From contig NZ_CP071798.1 in the NCBI RefSeq assembly GCF_017498505.1, forward strand, positions 1,757,501-1,821,500: a stretch of DNA of 64,000 nucleotides. The letters run 5' to 3'. Both the position numbers and the translations under genes were made by a program. The DNA comes from Sporosarcina sp. Te-1. Its GTDB lineage: Bacteria; Bacillota; Bacilli; Bacillales_A; Planococcaceae. The notes under the pieces were generated by a model. That model saw only the letters and a program-made list of their open reading frames with translations, searched no databases and was not told the DNA's origin. Numbering within the stretch: the first letter of the stretch is position 1; the number at the start of each line of letters is the position of its first letter. Shown here piece by piece: positions 1-9,441 of the stretch.

Positions 1-54
1 AAGGAATTTGACGAATCCTATAATCGTCCCTCACGTAAAAAGGAAACCGAATAA
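1..54 (+). CDS. ygzB: C-terminal end of UPF0295 protein (YgzB-like), truncated by window start
   Basis: Eighteen codons ending in TAA read KEFDESYN followed by a basic tail. From memory, the KEFDE-YN tail matches the end of the UPF0295 (YgzB) family, small two-helix membrane proteins with a zinc-finger-like CxxC pair. In B. subtilis ygzB lies next to perR and converges on it, exactly as here. Only the tail is visible, so the assignment rests on that short motif plus synteny. The function of the family is unknown to me. Confidence 0.7.
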   Translation, partial: KEFDESYNRPSRKKETE

Positions 55-55
55 A

Positions 56-94
56 AAAATCCGGATCGCCTTAATGGGCGGTCCGGATTTTTTA
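56..94. terminator. Bidirectional terminator between ygzB and perR
   Basis: A GC-rich stem (AATCCGGATCGCC against GGGCGGTCCGGATT, loop TTAAT) is flanked by an A-run on the left and a T-run on the right. It can end both convergent transcripts. Confidence 0.85.
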
Positions 95-134
95 TTCTGT
101 TGCATGTCGAACTCTTGTTACAATCCACTCGACA

Positions 135-575
135 TTAATTCGCGGCTGCGTTCTTAGCACATTTCGGGCATGTTCCGTATACTTCCAAGCGATGAGAATT
201 AACTTTGAATCCTGTTACGTGTGATGCCAGGTGTTCCACTTCTTCCAGTCCCGGATGATGAAAATCGACAATCGTGCCGCATTGATCACAAATAATATGA
301 TAATGATCATGTGTCACGAAATCGAATCGGCTTGACGAATCACCATATGTGAGTTCTTTCACGAGTCCTGCATTCCGGAAGACGCGAAGATTGTTATAGA
401 CCGTCGCTACACTCATATTAGGAAAGTCATGTTCTAATGCTTTATATATTTCATCAGCTGTTGGATGTGACTCCGAAGAGATTAGGAATTCCAATATAGC
501 ATGCCGTTGTGGTGTAATACGTACTCCACTTTCTTTTAATGTGACCAGCGCGTCTTTCAATGCGATTTCAGACAT
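135..575 (-). CDS. perR: Peroxide-responsive Fur-family repressor PerR
   Basis: 146 aa metal-dependent repressor that senses hydrogen peroxide by iron-catalysed histidine oxidation. The winged helix occupies about residues 1-85. The regulatory-metal ligands sit at exactly the B. subtilis PerR positions: H37, D85, H91, H93 and D104. Two CxxC pairs (C96/C99 and C136/C139) form the structural zinc site. I chose the ATG at 575 because the GGGGTG Shine-Dalgarno lies 6-7 nt upstream; a GTG three codons earlier overlaps that SD and is unlikely. It lies downstream of a 2-hydroxyacid dehydrogenase and bcp on the same strand, and a perfect Per box precedes it, so it is probably autoregulated. Confidence 0.97.
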   Translation of the reverse strand: MSEIALKDALVTLKESGVRITPQRHAILEFLISSESHPTADEIYKALEHDFPNMSVATVYNNLRVFRNAGLVKELTYGDSSSRFDFVTHDHYHIICDQCGTIVDFHHPGLEEVEHLASHVTGFKVNSHRLEVYGTCPKCAKNAAAN

Positions 576-607
576 CGCTAACACCCCAATCCAAAAAGAT
601 TATCTCT

Positions 608-622
608 TTATAATTATTATAA
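608..622 (-). promoter_or_regulatory. Per box (PerR operator) upstream of perR
   Basis: The sequence TTATAATTATTATAA is a perfect 7-1-7 inverted repeat and matches the Bacillus Per box consensus (TTATAATNATTATAA) at every defined position. It lies 33 nt upstream of the perR ATG and contains a TATAAT that could be the -10 element, so bound PerR would cover the promoter. Confidence 0.9.
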
Positions 623-694
623 TCAGTTTACAGAAAAAAGGTGCCTGCTGTCAATCAATCTGCTGGACAAACGTCTATAACATGGAATTCTAAA

Positions 695-1639
695 TTAATA
701 TCCCCGTTCAGGATCCACTAAATTGATCAACTGTCTGTCCCCTGACTGCCATATCGATAAGTTCTTATTGAAAATTTCAAGTGCCCTTGGAACGTAATTT
801 CTCGAATGGCTCGATATATGCGGGGAGATCGTCACATTGGACAGTTCCCAGAGTTCGCTATCCAAAGGCAGTGGTTCCCTTTCAAAAACATCGAGTACAG
901 CATGTCCAATTTTCCCGGTGCGCAAAGCTTCCACAATATCCTTTTCGCGCACTAGATCCCCGCGCCCGAAATTCAAGAATACCGCTGTTGATTTCATTAC
1001 ATCAAAATGCCGGCTTGTCAGTAATCCCTTTGTTTCAGATGTGCTTGGCAATACCGATATGACAAAATCAGCTTCGGGCAAGGCCTCCTCCAACCTGGAG
1101 AACTCAACAATATCATCCACCGAATCCACCGGCTTGCCGGAACGATTGCAGCCAATCGTTTTAACGCCAAATGCTTTCAGCAACCGTCCTATTTCCCCAC
1201 CGATAGCACCTGGACCCAGAATAAGTGCAGTAGACCCGGATAACTCAACCGAGCGGACTTTCTTATTCCATTCCTTCTGCTTTTGATGTTCGTAAATGGC
1301 CGGCAAAGAACGGCATAGCGCTAAAATATGCGCCAATACCGATTCGGCCATCGGTGTTTTATGAATTCCTCTTACGTTGCTGACGACAATATTCCGCTTG
1401 GCGATTTCGGCCAACGGCATTTTCTCGACCCCAGCAGAAGCCACCATGATCCATTCAAGCGAGCGCGCTTTTTCCAGAATAGAAACATCGATATCTTCCC
1501 CGTAGGTAACGATCACATTGGCATCTTCCAGTTCGGCTTCCTTGATGGACGGGTAGATGCGAAATGAAACATCTGGAAATTGCTTTGTCAGTTCCTCATA
1601 TTGTGTATCCTTTAATTTAAATGTAAATACGACTTTCAA
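695..1639 (-). CDS. D-isomer-specific 2-hydroxyacid dehydrogenase
   Basis: 314 aa NAD(P)-dependent oxidoreductase of the D-2-hydroxyacid dehydrogenase family (2-ketoacid to D-2-hydroxyacid); the substrate cannot be read from sequence. An N-terminal substrate-binding region is followed by a Rossmann domain with GPGAIG near residue 145. The family's Arg is in NFGRGDLV, the Glu in DVFEREPL and the His in ISPHISSH. I chose the TTG at 1639: it has an AGGGGGA SD at good spacing and gives an 11-nt gap after bcp, whereas the longest open frame would overlap bcp by 79 nt. It sits between bcp and perR on one strand, where B. subtilis has no such gene, so it may belong to a peroxide-related transcript (inference). 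Confidence 0.88.
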   Translation of the reverse strand: MKVVFTFKLKDTQYEELTKQFPDVSFRIYPSIKEAELEDANVIVTYGEDIDVSILEKARSLEWIMVASAGVEKMPLAEIAKRNIVVSNVRGIHKTPMAESVLAHILALCRSLPAIYEHQKQKEWNKKVRSVELSGSTALILGPGAIGGEIGRLLKAFGVKTIGCNRSGKPVDSVDDIVEFSRLEEALPEADFVISVLPSTSETKGLLTSRHFDVMKSTAVFLNFGRGDLVREKDIVEALRTGKIGHAVLDVFEREPLPLDSELWELSNVTISPHISSHSRNYVPRALEIFNKNLSIWQSGDRQLINLVDPERGY

Positions 1640-1650
1640 CCCGATTCCCC

Positions 1651-2133
1651 CTAGTTTTTCGCGTTGATTAACTGATCGAGTGAAGTAAAGACTTCTTGAA
1701 TATGCCCTTTCACAGACACTTTCCGCCACTCCTTCACGACTGTTCCTGTCGGGTCGATCAGAAAGGTTGAGCGTTCAATTCCCATATATTCTTTCCCAAA
1801 GTTCTTTTTCAGCTTCCAAACGCCATACTTCTCCGCAACAGTATGGTCCGCATCGACGAGCAATGAAAACGGCAGTCCCTGTTTTTCGATGAACTTTTCA
1901 TGAGATGCCTCGCTATCCGGACTAACGCCTAAAATGACGGCGTTCAGGTTGCTAAAATCTCCATGTGCATCTCGGAAATCGCAAGCTTGTGTCGTGCAGC
2001 CAGGCGTCGCATCCTTCGGATAAAAATAAAGAACGACATACATTTCGCCGGCGAAGTCCTGTAATGACACGAGGTTCCCTTTTTCATCGGGCAATTGAAA
2101 TTCCGGTGCAGGCATTCCTTCCAACTTCTCCAT
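1651..2133 (-). CDS. bcp: Thioredoxin-dependent thiol peroxidase (BCP/PrxQ-type peroxiredoxin)
   Basis: 160 aa cytoplasmic peroxiredoxin that reduces hydrogen and alkyl peroxides with thiols. The active-site block DATPGCTTQACDFRD holds the peroxidatic Cys (after PG) and a resolving Cys five residues later, as in the BCP/PrxQ class. Met at 2133 was chosen because AAAGGAG is 8 nt upstream; the longer reading would start without a ribosome site. It is the homologue of B. subtilis ygaF and is the first gene of the probable bcp - hydroxyacid dehydrogenase - perR unit. It is transcribed divergently from hemL. Confidence 0.95.
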   Translation of the reverse strand: MEKLEGMPAPEFQLPDEKGNLVSLQDFAGEMYVVLYFYPKDATPGCTTQACDFRDAHGDFSNLNAVILGVSPDSEASHEKFIEKQGLPFSLLVDADHTVAEKYGVWKLKKNFGKEYMGIERSTFLIDPTGTVVKEWRKVSVKGHIQEVFTSLDQLINAKN

Positions 2134-2254
2134 TATCATCACTCCTTTTCTTTCCTCCATCGTACCGGACACAACGCCCAGTTTCAATTTCTTTGGCGTG
2201 AAGCGGTATTTTTGTTTAAAATGGAGGAGCAGTTAATTGAACGGAGGCTAAATT

Positions 2255-3556
2255 ATGATCAGAACCAAATCAGAAGAAATCTATCGCGAAGCTTGCGAGC
2301 ATATAGTCGGAGGGGTGAACAGCCCTTCGCGCGGATATAAAGCGGTTGGCGGTGGCGCCCCGACTGTCATGGAACGAGCGGAAGGAGCCTATTTCTGGGA
2401 TGTCGACGGAAATAAGTATATCGACTATTTGGGTGCTTATGGCCCGATCATTACTGGCCATGCTCATCCTCATATTACAGAAGCGATCACACAAGCAGCC
2501 AAAACAGGGGTCTTATATGGAACACCTACCCCGCATGAAGTGAAATTCGCCAAGATGCTGAAAGATGCAATTCCTGGTATGGATAAGGTCCGCTTTGTCA
2601 ATTCAGGTACTGAAGCAGTTATGACAACAATCCGGGTGGCTAGAGCTTATACAGGCAGAACAAAAATCATGAAGTTTGCAGGCTGCTATCATGGCCACTC
2701 AGATCTTGTACTGGTAGCCGCAGGGTCCGGTCCTGCCACTCTTGGGACACCCGATTCAGCGGGAGTGCCGGCTTCCATTGCGCAAGAAGTGATTACTATC
2801 CCCTTCAATAATCCTGAGGCATTCCGTGAAGCGATGGATAAATGGGGAAAGGAAGTCGCATGTATCCTCGTCGAACCGATTGTAGGCAACTTTGGAATTG
2901 TCGAGCCGAAGGATGGGTTCTTGCAAACTGTGCACGAAGTGGCGAAAGAAAAAGGAGCTCTTGTCGTCTACGATGAAGTGATCACAGCTTTTCGATTCCA
3001 TTACGGTGCTGCCCAAACGATGCTCGGCTTTACTCCTGACTTGACTGCTTTCGGTAAAATTATCGGCGGCGGACTGCCGATTGGAGCATATGGCGGAAAG
3101 AAAGAAATTATGGATGAGGTCGCACCATTAGGCCCTGCTTATCAAGCTGGGACAATGGCAGGCAATCCTGCCTCCATGCTTGCCGGAATCGCTTGTTTGG
3201 AAGTACTTCAACAGCCTGGCGTGTATGAGCAGCTCGATCGATTGGGCGCCAAGCTGGAAGAGGGCATCTTATCGGCAGCAGAGCAACACGGAATCCAATT
3301 GACGATTAATCGCCTCGGCGGTGCTTTAACCCTATACTTCACGGACCAAACTATCGAGAATTATGAACAGGCAGAAGCGACAGACGGGGTGACGTTCGGC
3401 AAGTTCTTTAAACTGATGCTAGAACGCGGTATCAATTTGGCGCCATCCAAATATGAAGCATGGTTCCTGACAATCGCCCATACGGAAAACGATGTAGAGG
3501 AAACCTTACAAGCAGTCGACGAGTCCTTTAAAGAGCTTGCCGCCGTGAAGGCATAA
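2255..3556 (+). CDS. hemL: Glutamate-1-semialdehyde 2,1-aminomutase
   Basis: 433 aa PLP enzyme converting glutamate-1-semialdehyde to 5-aminolevulinate, the C5 entry to heme. Full length for the family. Visible motifs are [24 protein letters not shown], the cofactor Asp block [11 protein letters not shown] and the PLP lysine in [10 protein letters not shown] near residue 268. GAACGGAGG precedes the ATG. Position next to bcp and a ygaE homologue matches the second hemL copy (gsaB) of B. subtilis, so a separate hemAXCDBL-linked copy may exist elsewhere in the genome (inference). Confidence 0.96.
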   Translation: MIRTKSEEIYREACEHIVGGVNSPSRGYKAVGGGAPTVMERAEGAYFWDVDGNKYIDYLGAYGPIITGHAHPHITEAITQAAKTGVLYGTPTPHEVKFAKMLKDAIPGMDKVRFVNSGTEAVMTTIRVARAYTGRTKIMKFAGCYHGHSDLVLVAAGSGPATLGTPDSAGVPASIAQEVITIPFNNPEAFREAMDKWGKEVACILVEPIVGNFGIVEPKDGFLQTVHEVAKEKGALVVYDEVITAFRFHYGAAQTMLGFTPDLTAFGKIIGGGLPIGAYGGKKEIMDEVAPLGPAYQAGTMAGNPASMLAGIACLEVLQQPGVYEQLDRLGAKLEEGILSAAEQHGIQLTINRLGGALTLYFTDQTIENYEQAEATDGVTFGKFFKLMLERGINLAPSKYEAWFLTIAHTENDVEETLQAVDESFKELAAVKA

Positions 3557-3681
3557 TTTCTATTCTGCCTATGGACGGAAAATATTTCAGTGTGATTAGT
3601 TGTAATTCCTAGTACCGCGTATTACCTTATATAGAAGATGATTCTTTCATTTTTAAAATGGATAGTAGAAAGGAAAATAAC

Positions 3682-4764
3682 ATGAAACTAGGTGCCCGCA
3701 TATTTAAAACGGGTATTGCAATTGTGTTCGCTTTATTCATTGCTGAAGTCCTGCATTTGCCTAATCCCGTCTTTGCAGGAATTGCTGCCATTTTTGCAAT
3801 CCAGCCATCTATATACCGTTCCTATTTAACCATAGTAGAACAGATACAAGGGAACTTGATCGGGGCTTCAGTTGCAGTTCTGTTTGCTCTCATATTTGGA
3901 CACCAGACAATTGTTATCGGCCTTGCAGCGGTCATTATCATTCTTCTTATGCTGAAATTCGGTTTGGAAAAATCCATATCCTTAGCGCTCGTCACGATGA
4001 TCGCGATTATGGAAATCAAAGGTGATGAATTCCTGTCTTTCGCCTTACTGCGTTTATTGACTATCATCATCGGTGTCTTGGCGGCCTTTCTTGTCAATTT
4101 GGTCTTCATGCCTCCTAAGTACGAGACAAAGCTATTCCAAGCAATTCATCAGACGCAAGATGAAATTATCCGATGGATCCGTTTGGCTGGACGGCAAGCT
4201 TCCGAGCATATTGCCACGAAAAAGTCCTTAGACAAATTGAAAGATCGACTTTCGCAAATTGACCAGCTTTATTTGCTGTTCAAGGAAGAGCGGAATTACT
4301 TCAAGAAAAGCACGATGGCTAAAACGCGGAAACTTGTCATTTACCGACAGATGATTGCCACCTCGGAGAGCAGTTATGATGTGCTGAATAGGCTGCATCA
4401 ATTCGAGAATGAACTTCTTGCCTTGCCTGAGCACTTCCGGATGATGATCCAGGAACGACTGGATGCTTTGCTGACGTATCACGAACAGATCCATCTAAAA
4501 TTCGTCGGCAAGCTGAAATCAGATAAGATGAGCGAAAATCTGAGTGGCGAGTTTCTACAACGTCATGAAGTAATGGAGATATTCGTGAAGCAGATCGCCG
4601 TTACAAAAGAGGAAGAGGAGTTTTCAGCCTACCACTTACTCCATATCCTTTCGGCCATTTTGAATTACGAAGAACAACTGGAATTTTTGGACCGACTGGT
4701 CGTTTCCAATCAAAAAAGACATGGCCAAGATATTAGTAAAGAGTTAAAAGAAGAAATCTATTGA
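3682..4764 (+). CDS. Aromatic acid exporter family / FUSC-like membrane protein (YgaE-like)
   Basis: 360 aa. The N-terminal third has about four to five hydrophobic segments beginning GARIFKTGIAIVFALFIAE and including IYRSYLTIVEQIQGNLIGA, typical of the aromatic-acid exporter/FUSC N-terminal family. The rest is a long charged, probably helical cytoplasmic domain. In B. subtilis ygaE follows gsaB, as here. I chose the Met at 3682 (SD AAAGGA, 8 nt) rather than an in-frame Met 8 codons upstream. Substrate unknown; export of weak acids is only a family-level guess. Confidence 0.8.
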   Translation: MKLGARIFKTGIAIVFALFIAEVLHLPNPVFAGIAAIFAIQPSIYRSYLTIVEQIQGNLIGASVAVLFALIFGHQTIVIGLAAVIIILLMLKFGLEKSISLALVTMIAIMEIKGDEFLSFALLRLLTIIIGVLAAFLVNLVFMPPKYETKLFQAIHQTQDEIIRWIRLAGRQASEHIATKKSLDKLKDRLSQIDQLYLLFKEERNYFKKSTMAKTRKLVIYRQMIATSESSYDVLNRLHQFENELLALPEHFRMMIQERLDALLTYHEQIHLKFVGKLKSDKMSENLSGEFLQRHEVMEIFVKQIAVTKEEEEFSAYHLLHILSAILNYEEQLEFLDRLVVSNQKRHGQDISKELKEEIY

Positions 4765-4801
4765 AAAACCTAGGGATCCCTTCGGATTCCCTAGGTTTTT
4801 T
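4765..4801. terminator. Bidirectional terminator between ygaE-like gene and dppC
   Basis: AACCTAGGGATCC pairs with GGATTCCCTAGGTT around a CTTC loop, followed by a T-run on the plus strand and preceded by an A-run. It serves both converging genes. Confidence 0.9.
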
Positions 4802-4803
4802 CG

Positions 4804-5700
4804 TTAACTTTTCATTTTCGGGTCCAACGCATCTCTCAATCCATCCCCCATCAGGTTAAAACCTAATACAGTCAACATGATGGACAAGCCTGGAAATATC
4901 ATCGTCCACGGTGCGGACTGCAAGTAATCCTTCGAATCTGCCAGCATTTTGCCCCATTCTGGTTGAGGAGGTTGCGCTCCTAAACCGAGGAAACCGAGAG
5001 CAGCCGCCTCCAAAATGGCAGTTGCAATCGCCAGTGTCCCTTGCACAATGACAGGAGCCATCGAATTAGGTAAAATGTGCGAAAATAAAATCCTGGCATC
5101 TTTCATGCCGATCGCCTTAGCGGCTGATATATACTCTTCTTCCTTAATACTGAGCACTTTAGAACGGATCAACCTACCGAAATTCGGGACATTGATGATC
5201 GCTATTGCAATCAATGCATTTTCTAAACCTGGTCCTAAGACGGCGACAATCGCAATTGCTAACAGGATGGAAGGGAAAGCTAGCATAATATCGAAGACCC
5301 TTGAAATGATCATATCCACCCATCGACCGTAGTAGCCAGCCACGATGCCAAGAACACTACCAACGATGACGGAAAGAACAACGGATGCAAACCCGACTGA
5401 TAACGAAATGCGAGCTCCATAAATAATTCTGGAAAGTATATCCCTTCCGAAATCGTCCGTTCCCAACCAGTGGGCGGAAGATGGCGCTTGCAGTCGATCT
5501 GCAGGACTTTGTTCATTGATCCCCTCCGGTGCCAGTAATGGAGCAAAAATAGCCAGTAGAATAAAGAACAGGACAATCGCCATACCTACAACCGCCACCT
5601 TGCTTTTACGGAAGTTTCGCCAGGCATCTACCCATGGCCCCGTCGTCTTTTCTATTTCAACTTCCGCAATTCCATCAACTTTTGGCGTCAATTCAGACAT
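4804..5700 (-). CDS. Oligopeptide/dipeptide ABC transporter permease (DppC/OppC type)
   Basis: 298 aa inner subunit of a peptide-class importer, last gene of a five-gene operon read right to left. A cytoplasmic N-terminus is followed by the conserved TM helix KVAVVGMAIVLFFILLAIFA, the family motif HWLGTDDFGRDILSRIIYGARISL, about six TM helices, and the EAA loop EEEYISAAKAIGMKDARILFSHILPN that contacts the ATPases. SD GAAGGGGCG; gap to dppB 18 nt. It would heterodimerise with the DppB-type permease upstream. Substrate (peptides, nickel or opines) cannot be decided from the permease. Confidence 0.92.
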   Translation of the reverse strand: MSELTPKVDGIAEVEIEKTTGPWVDAWRNFRKSKVAVVGMAIVLFFILLAIFAPLLAPEGINEQSPADRLQAPSSAHWLGTDDFGRDILSRIIYGARISLSVGFASVVLSVIVGSVLGIVAGYYGRWVDMIISRVFDIMLAFPSILLAIAIVAVLGPGLENALIAIAIINVPNFGRLIRSKVLSIKEEEYISAAKAIGMKDARILFSHILPNSMAPVIVQGTLAIATAILEAAALGFLGLGAQPPQPEWGKMLADSKDYLQSAPWTMIFPGLSIMLTVLGFNLMGDGLRDALDPKMKS

Positions 5701-5718
5701 ATGTATCGCCCCCTTCTG

Positions 5719-6723
5719 TTAATCATATTTGATCCTCGCATCAATCAATCCATACAACAAATCCACAACCAGATTAATCATGACGAATATGAAGGCAACA
5801 ACTAAAATGCCGGATTGAATGACCGGATAATCACGGAAATTGATGGCGTCGTATATATAACGGCCAATGCCCGGCCATGCAAAAATGGTTTCCGTTAATA
5901 TGGCACCGCCGAGCAGCATGCCCATTTGCAAGCCGATTACTGTCAACACTGGGATAATCGCATTTTTCAATGCATGCTTATAAACAACCCAAAACATTTT
6001 CTGGCCTTTAGCCCGCGCTGTGCGAATATAATCTGAACGCATGACTTCCAGCATACTGGAACGCGTCATCCGAGCAATGATCGCCATCGGAATGGTTGCA
6101 AGGGCGACTCCAGGCAGCACTAAATGTCGTAGAACTAGCCACAATTGATCGAAACGACCCTGGATGAGTGTATCAATAATATACAAATGCGTAATGGCGT
6201 TAACTGGGTTTCTCACTTCCTCGCGACCCGTTGTCGGCAGCCAGCCGAGTTCAATGGCAATCCCCCATTGGCCTAACAGGCCGAGCCAAAAGATCGGCAT
6301 GGAAACACCGACAAGCGCCAAAATCATTGCCGTGTAATCAAACCATGAATTTTGGAACCAGGCTGAAATGATACCTGCATTCATACCAATCACCACGGCA
6401 ATGATAATTGCAAAGATTGCAAGTTCCAACGTTGCCGCCAGATGCGGCCAAATTTCGTCTGCCACGGGAAGCCGGGTGCGCATGGATTGGCCTAAATCGC
6501 CTTTTAAAATACCGCCAAGATAATTAAAGAACTGCGAATACCATGGTTTGTCCAAGCCGAGCTTTTCATTCATCGCGGCTACAGCTTCAGGGGTCGCCTG
6601 TTGGCCTAATATGACTTGGGCCGGGTTCCCAGGAATCGCCCGGATCATCATGAATACGATGAAAGCCATGCCGAGCAACACGGGTATCAATTGTAATAAA
6701 CGTCTTCCTACATAGCCGACCAT
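5719..6723 (-). CDS. Oligopeptide/dipeptide ABC transporter permease (DppB/OppB type)
   Basis: 334 aa membrane subunit. It begins with the canonical N-terminus YVGRRLLQLIPVLLGMAFIVF and IRAIPGNPA, and has the cytoplasmic EAA loop SDYIRTARAKGQKMFWVVYKHALKNAIIPV followed by the LGGAILTETIFAWPGIG block. Full length for the family. It is separated from the upstream binding-protein gene by a 103-nt gap with a strong hairpin, and precedes dppC by 18 nt. Confidence 0.92.
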   Translation of the reverse strand: MVGYVGRRLLQLIPVLLGMAFIVFMMIRAIPGNPAQVILGQQATPEAVAAMNEKLGLDKPWYSQFFNYLGGILKGDLGQSMRTRLPVADEIWPHLAATLELAIFAIIIAVVIGMNAGIISAWFQNSWFDYTAMILALVGVSMPIFWLGLLGQWGIAIELGWLPTTGREEVRNPVNAITHLYIIDTLIQGRFDQLWLVLRHLVLPGVALATIPMAIIARMTRSSMLEVMRSDYIRTARAKGQKMFWVVYKHALKNAIIPVLTVIGLQMGMLLGGAILTETIFAWPGIGRYIYDAINFRDYPVIQSGILVVAFIFVMINLVVDLLYGLIDARIKYD

Positions 6724-6766
6724 TCCTATTCACCTCTCTACCAGTAAGGCGGACTCCTTTTAAGAA

Positions 6767-6802
6767 GGAAAAGGGAGGAAGCTGACAGCCTCTCCCTTTT
6801 TC
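6767..6802 (-). promoter_or_regulatory. Intercistronic hairpin between binding-protein and permease genes
   Basis: On the transcribed (minus) strand AAAAGGGAG pairs with CTCCCTTTT across a loop of 14 nt. There is no clean T-run after it, so it looks more like an mRNA 3'-end stabiliser or partial terminator that would raise binding protein over permeases, an arrangement known for binding-protein-dependent operons. The mechanism is inference. Confidence 0.6.
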
Positions 6803-6826
6803 ATCCAGCCTATAAAAGCTTTTTGT

Positions 6827-8431
6827 TTATTCCACTTCCACATGCATCAAAATATCAGATCCAGTAGGATGCGGCTTGAAGCCTGTCAGCCCCTTCTTCG
6901 CAGCTAACAGCGGAGTGGAGTGGGCGATTGGAACCCAAGGAGCTTCTTCGTGAATGATCTCTTGTGCTTTTCGGTAATATTCATTCCGCTTTTCTTCATC
7001 CACTTCTGTTTGTGCTTTAATGAAAAGGTCGTGCATTTCATCGTTTTTGAAATACGTGTAGTTATTGCTTCCGATATTGTCTTCATCAAGCAATACATAC
7101 AGGAAGTTGTCAGCATCTCCGTTGTCTCCCGTCCAGCCTAACATGAACGCATCAGCTTCCCCTTTGCTCGCTTTATCCAAATATGTCGCCCATTCATAGG
7201 AAACAATTTTCGCTTTCACACCGATATCAGCCAGATTGCTTTGGATTACTTCCGCTACTTTTTGGCCGTCTGGCATGTATGGACGAGGTACAGGCATTGC
7301 CCATAGTTCCATTTCAAAGCCGTCTGCAAGGCCTGCTTTTGCAAGAAGTTCCTTCGCTTTCTCCGGATTATATTCGTATGCTTCGATGTCGTCGTTATAG
7401 CCTGAAATTGAAGGCGGCATCGGGTTCTTCGCTATGTCCGCACGCCCTTCGAAGAATGAATTGATAATCGTTTCTTTATCAATTGCGTAATTCAGTGCCT
7501 GGCGTACTTCTTTTTTATCAAATGGAGGACGTGTAACAGTCAATCCCAAATACCCAACGTTCATGGATGGCCGTTCAATCAACTGGAGCTTATCGTTGCT
7601 TTCAATTTTTCCGCCATCCGCCGGATTAATACCATCCGCCAAATCGATCTCCCCATTGATCAAGGAATTCAACCGTGCAGAGTTATCAGGAATTGATTTG
7701 AAAACTACCTTCTCGAGCTTCGGCAATCCTTCTTGCCAATAGTCATCGAACTTTTCAATCGTAATCGTATCGTTCGCCTTCCATTCCACAAATTTGAAAG
7801 GTCCTGTACCGACCGGGTTCCGTTCGAACTGGTCATCGCCTTGTTCAAATGCAGTCGGGCTGGCGATTGCAAACATGCTCATCGCGATATTTTTCAAAAA
7901 TGGTGCTTGCGGCCTTTTCAGCTTGATGACGACTGTGTGCTCATCATCCGCCGTAACGGAATCGATCACATGCTCTTCATCCCCTTTAAATCCGCCGAAC
8001 ATGGAGCTGTAATACGGAAATTTATCCGCATCGCCATTGGCCCAGCGCTCAAAGTTCTTCACGACCGCTTCCGCATTGAAATCGGTGCCGTCATGGAATT
8101 TTACGCCTTCCCGCAGATGGAAAGTGTATGTCAACCCGTCGTCGGACGTCTCCCATTCATCCGCCAAACCAGGTTGAATCGTCGTATCTTGTTCGCCAAA
8201 ATTCAATAATGTTTCATATAAGTTCACTGTTACTTTGAACGTTTCCCCCTCGGTCACTCTTGAAGGATCCAATGATGTTGAATCGCCTCCACGACCAAAG
8301 ACGAGGATGGAACTGCCTTCCCCCGATGAACTTTTCCCACCTTCACTGCCACTTGTTCCGCAGGCTGCGAGTATCATAGATACCCCAAGCAGCAGGACAA
8401 ATGACAAGGACAGGACTCTCTTTTTCTTCAT
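6827..8431 (-). CDS. Peptide ABC transporter substrate-binding lipoprotein (SBP family 5)
   Basis: 534 aa extracellular lipoprotein. The signal peptide starts KKKRVLSLSFVLLLG and ends in the lipobox LAAC, so it is anchored to the outer membrane leaflet. The mature domain shows family-5 hallmarks: VTEGETFKVTVNLYETLLNF, the DEWETSDDGLTYTFHLREGVKFHDG block and a C-terminal AHSTPLLAAKKGLTGFKPHPTG. Start overlaps the oppF stop (ATGA); SD GGAGGGG. It captures the ligand for the permeases and ATPases of this operon. Likely a short peptide, but nickel or glutathione binders share this fold. Confidence 0.93.
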   Translation of the reverse strand: MKKKRVLSLSFVLLLGVSMILAACGTSGSEGGKSSSGEGSSILVFGRGGDSTSLDPSRVTEGETFKVTVNLYETLLNFGEQDTTIQPGLADEWETSDDGLTYTFHLREGVKFHDGTDFNAEAVVKNFERWANGDADKFPYYSSMFGGFKGDEEHVIDSVTADDEHTVVIKLKRPQAPFLKNIAMSMFAIASPTAFEQGDDQFERNPVGTGPFKFVEWKANDTITIEKFDDYWQEGLPKLEKVVFKSIPDNSARLNSLINGEIDLADGINPADGGKIESNDKLQLIERPSMNVGYLGLTVTRPPFDKKEVRQALNYAIDKETIINSFFEGRADIAKNPMPPSISGYNDDIEAYEYNPEKAKELLAKAGLADGFEMELWAMPVPRPYMPDGQKVAEVIQSNLADIGVKAKIVSYEWATYLDKASKGEADAFMLGWTGDNGDADNFLYVLLDEDNIGSNNYTYFKNDEMHDLFIKAQTEVDEEKRNEYYRKAQEIIHEEAPWVPIAHSTPLLAAKKGLTGFKPHPTGSDILMHVEVE

Positions 8432-9441
8432 ACAGACCCCTCCAATTGTTTTATATCATTGCCGGCCTGTTCGTTATACAAATGACAGGCGACAGAATGA
8501 CCTGATTTTTTTTCATCCAATACAGGTGTAACTTTTGTGCAGATCTCCATTTTGTGTGGGCATCTCGTATGGAACGGACAGCCCGACGGCGGATCAGCCG
8601 GATTCGGAATATCCCCTTGGATGATAATCTGCTCATTTTTGAAATGTGGATCGGGAATCGGCACTGCTGATAATAGTGCCTGTGTATAAGGATGGAGAGG
8701 TTCCTCGTATAGCTGTTCACTATCCGCTATCTCCACAAGTTTTCCTAAATACATGACGCCGACCCGATCACTAATATGCCGGACGACACTCAAGTCATGG
8801 GCGATAAATATATAGGTAAGCTTGAATTCTTTCTGTAAATCCTGCATAAGGTTTAAGACTTGTGCCTGAATAGAAACGTCCAGTGCAGAAACGGGCTCAT
8901 CCGCTATGATCAGTTTTGGATTTGTCATCAATGCCCGGGCAATCCCGATCCGTTGTCTCTGGCCGCCGCTAAATTGATGCGGAAAGCGTTTGGCATGATA
9001 ACTGCTTAACCCGACAACTTCAAGAAATTGCTTCACTTTCTCTTTCCGTTCTTTCTTGGAAGCGATCCCATGGACGATCAGGGGTTCCTCGAGTATCCTT
9101 GCTATACTATGCCTAGGATTTAACGAAGCGTACGGATCTTGGAATACCATTTGAATATCCCTTCTCACTTTACGCATTTCATCATTTGTCAAGGTTGTGA
9201 TATCTTTCCCATCAAATTCGACCGTTCCAGCTGTCGGAGATAACAACCGCATCAGCAGTTTTCCAGTCGTCGATTTTCCGCAGCCGCTCTCACCGACGAT
9301 GCCTAATGTCTCCCCTTCGTTCACATGGAATGAGACATCATCGACCGCTTTCACATGACCGGCGATGCGGCCAAGAGGACCCTTTTTTATAGCAAAGTGT
9401 TTTTTTAATCCTTCAACTCTCAGCAATGGCTTCTCTTCCAT
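8428..9441 (-). CDS. Peptide ABC transporter ATP-binding protein (OppF/DppF type)
   Basis: 337 aa cytoplasmic ATPase. Walker A GESGCGKST near residue 53, signature FSGGQRQRIG, Walker B LIIADEPVSALD, switch His in FIAHDLSVV, and the peptide-class C-terminal cysteine cluster GCPFHTRCPHKMEIC. Its first codons overlap the end of oppD by 29 nt and its stop overlaps the binding-protein start by 4 nt, so translation is probably coupled. Works as a heterodimer with the OppD-type subunit. Confidence 0.93.
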   Translation of the reverse strand: MEEKPLLRVEGLKKHFAIKKGPLGRIAGHVKAVDDVSFHVNEGETLGIVGESGCGKSTTGKLLMRLLSPTAGTVEFDGKDITTLTNDEMRKVRRDIQMVFQDPYASLNPRHSIARILEEPLIVHGIASKKERKEKVKQFLEVVGLSSYHAKRFPHQFSGGQRQRIGIARALMTNPKLIIADEPVSALDVSIQAQVLNLMQDLQKEFKLTYIFIAHDLSVVRHISDRVGVMYLGKLVEIADSEQLYEEPLHPYTQALLSAVPIPDPHFKNEQIIIQGDIPNPADPPSGCPFHTRCPHKMEICTKVTPVLDEKKSGHSVACHLYNEQAGNDIKQLEGSV

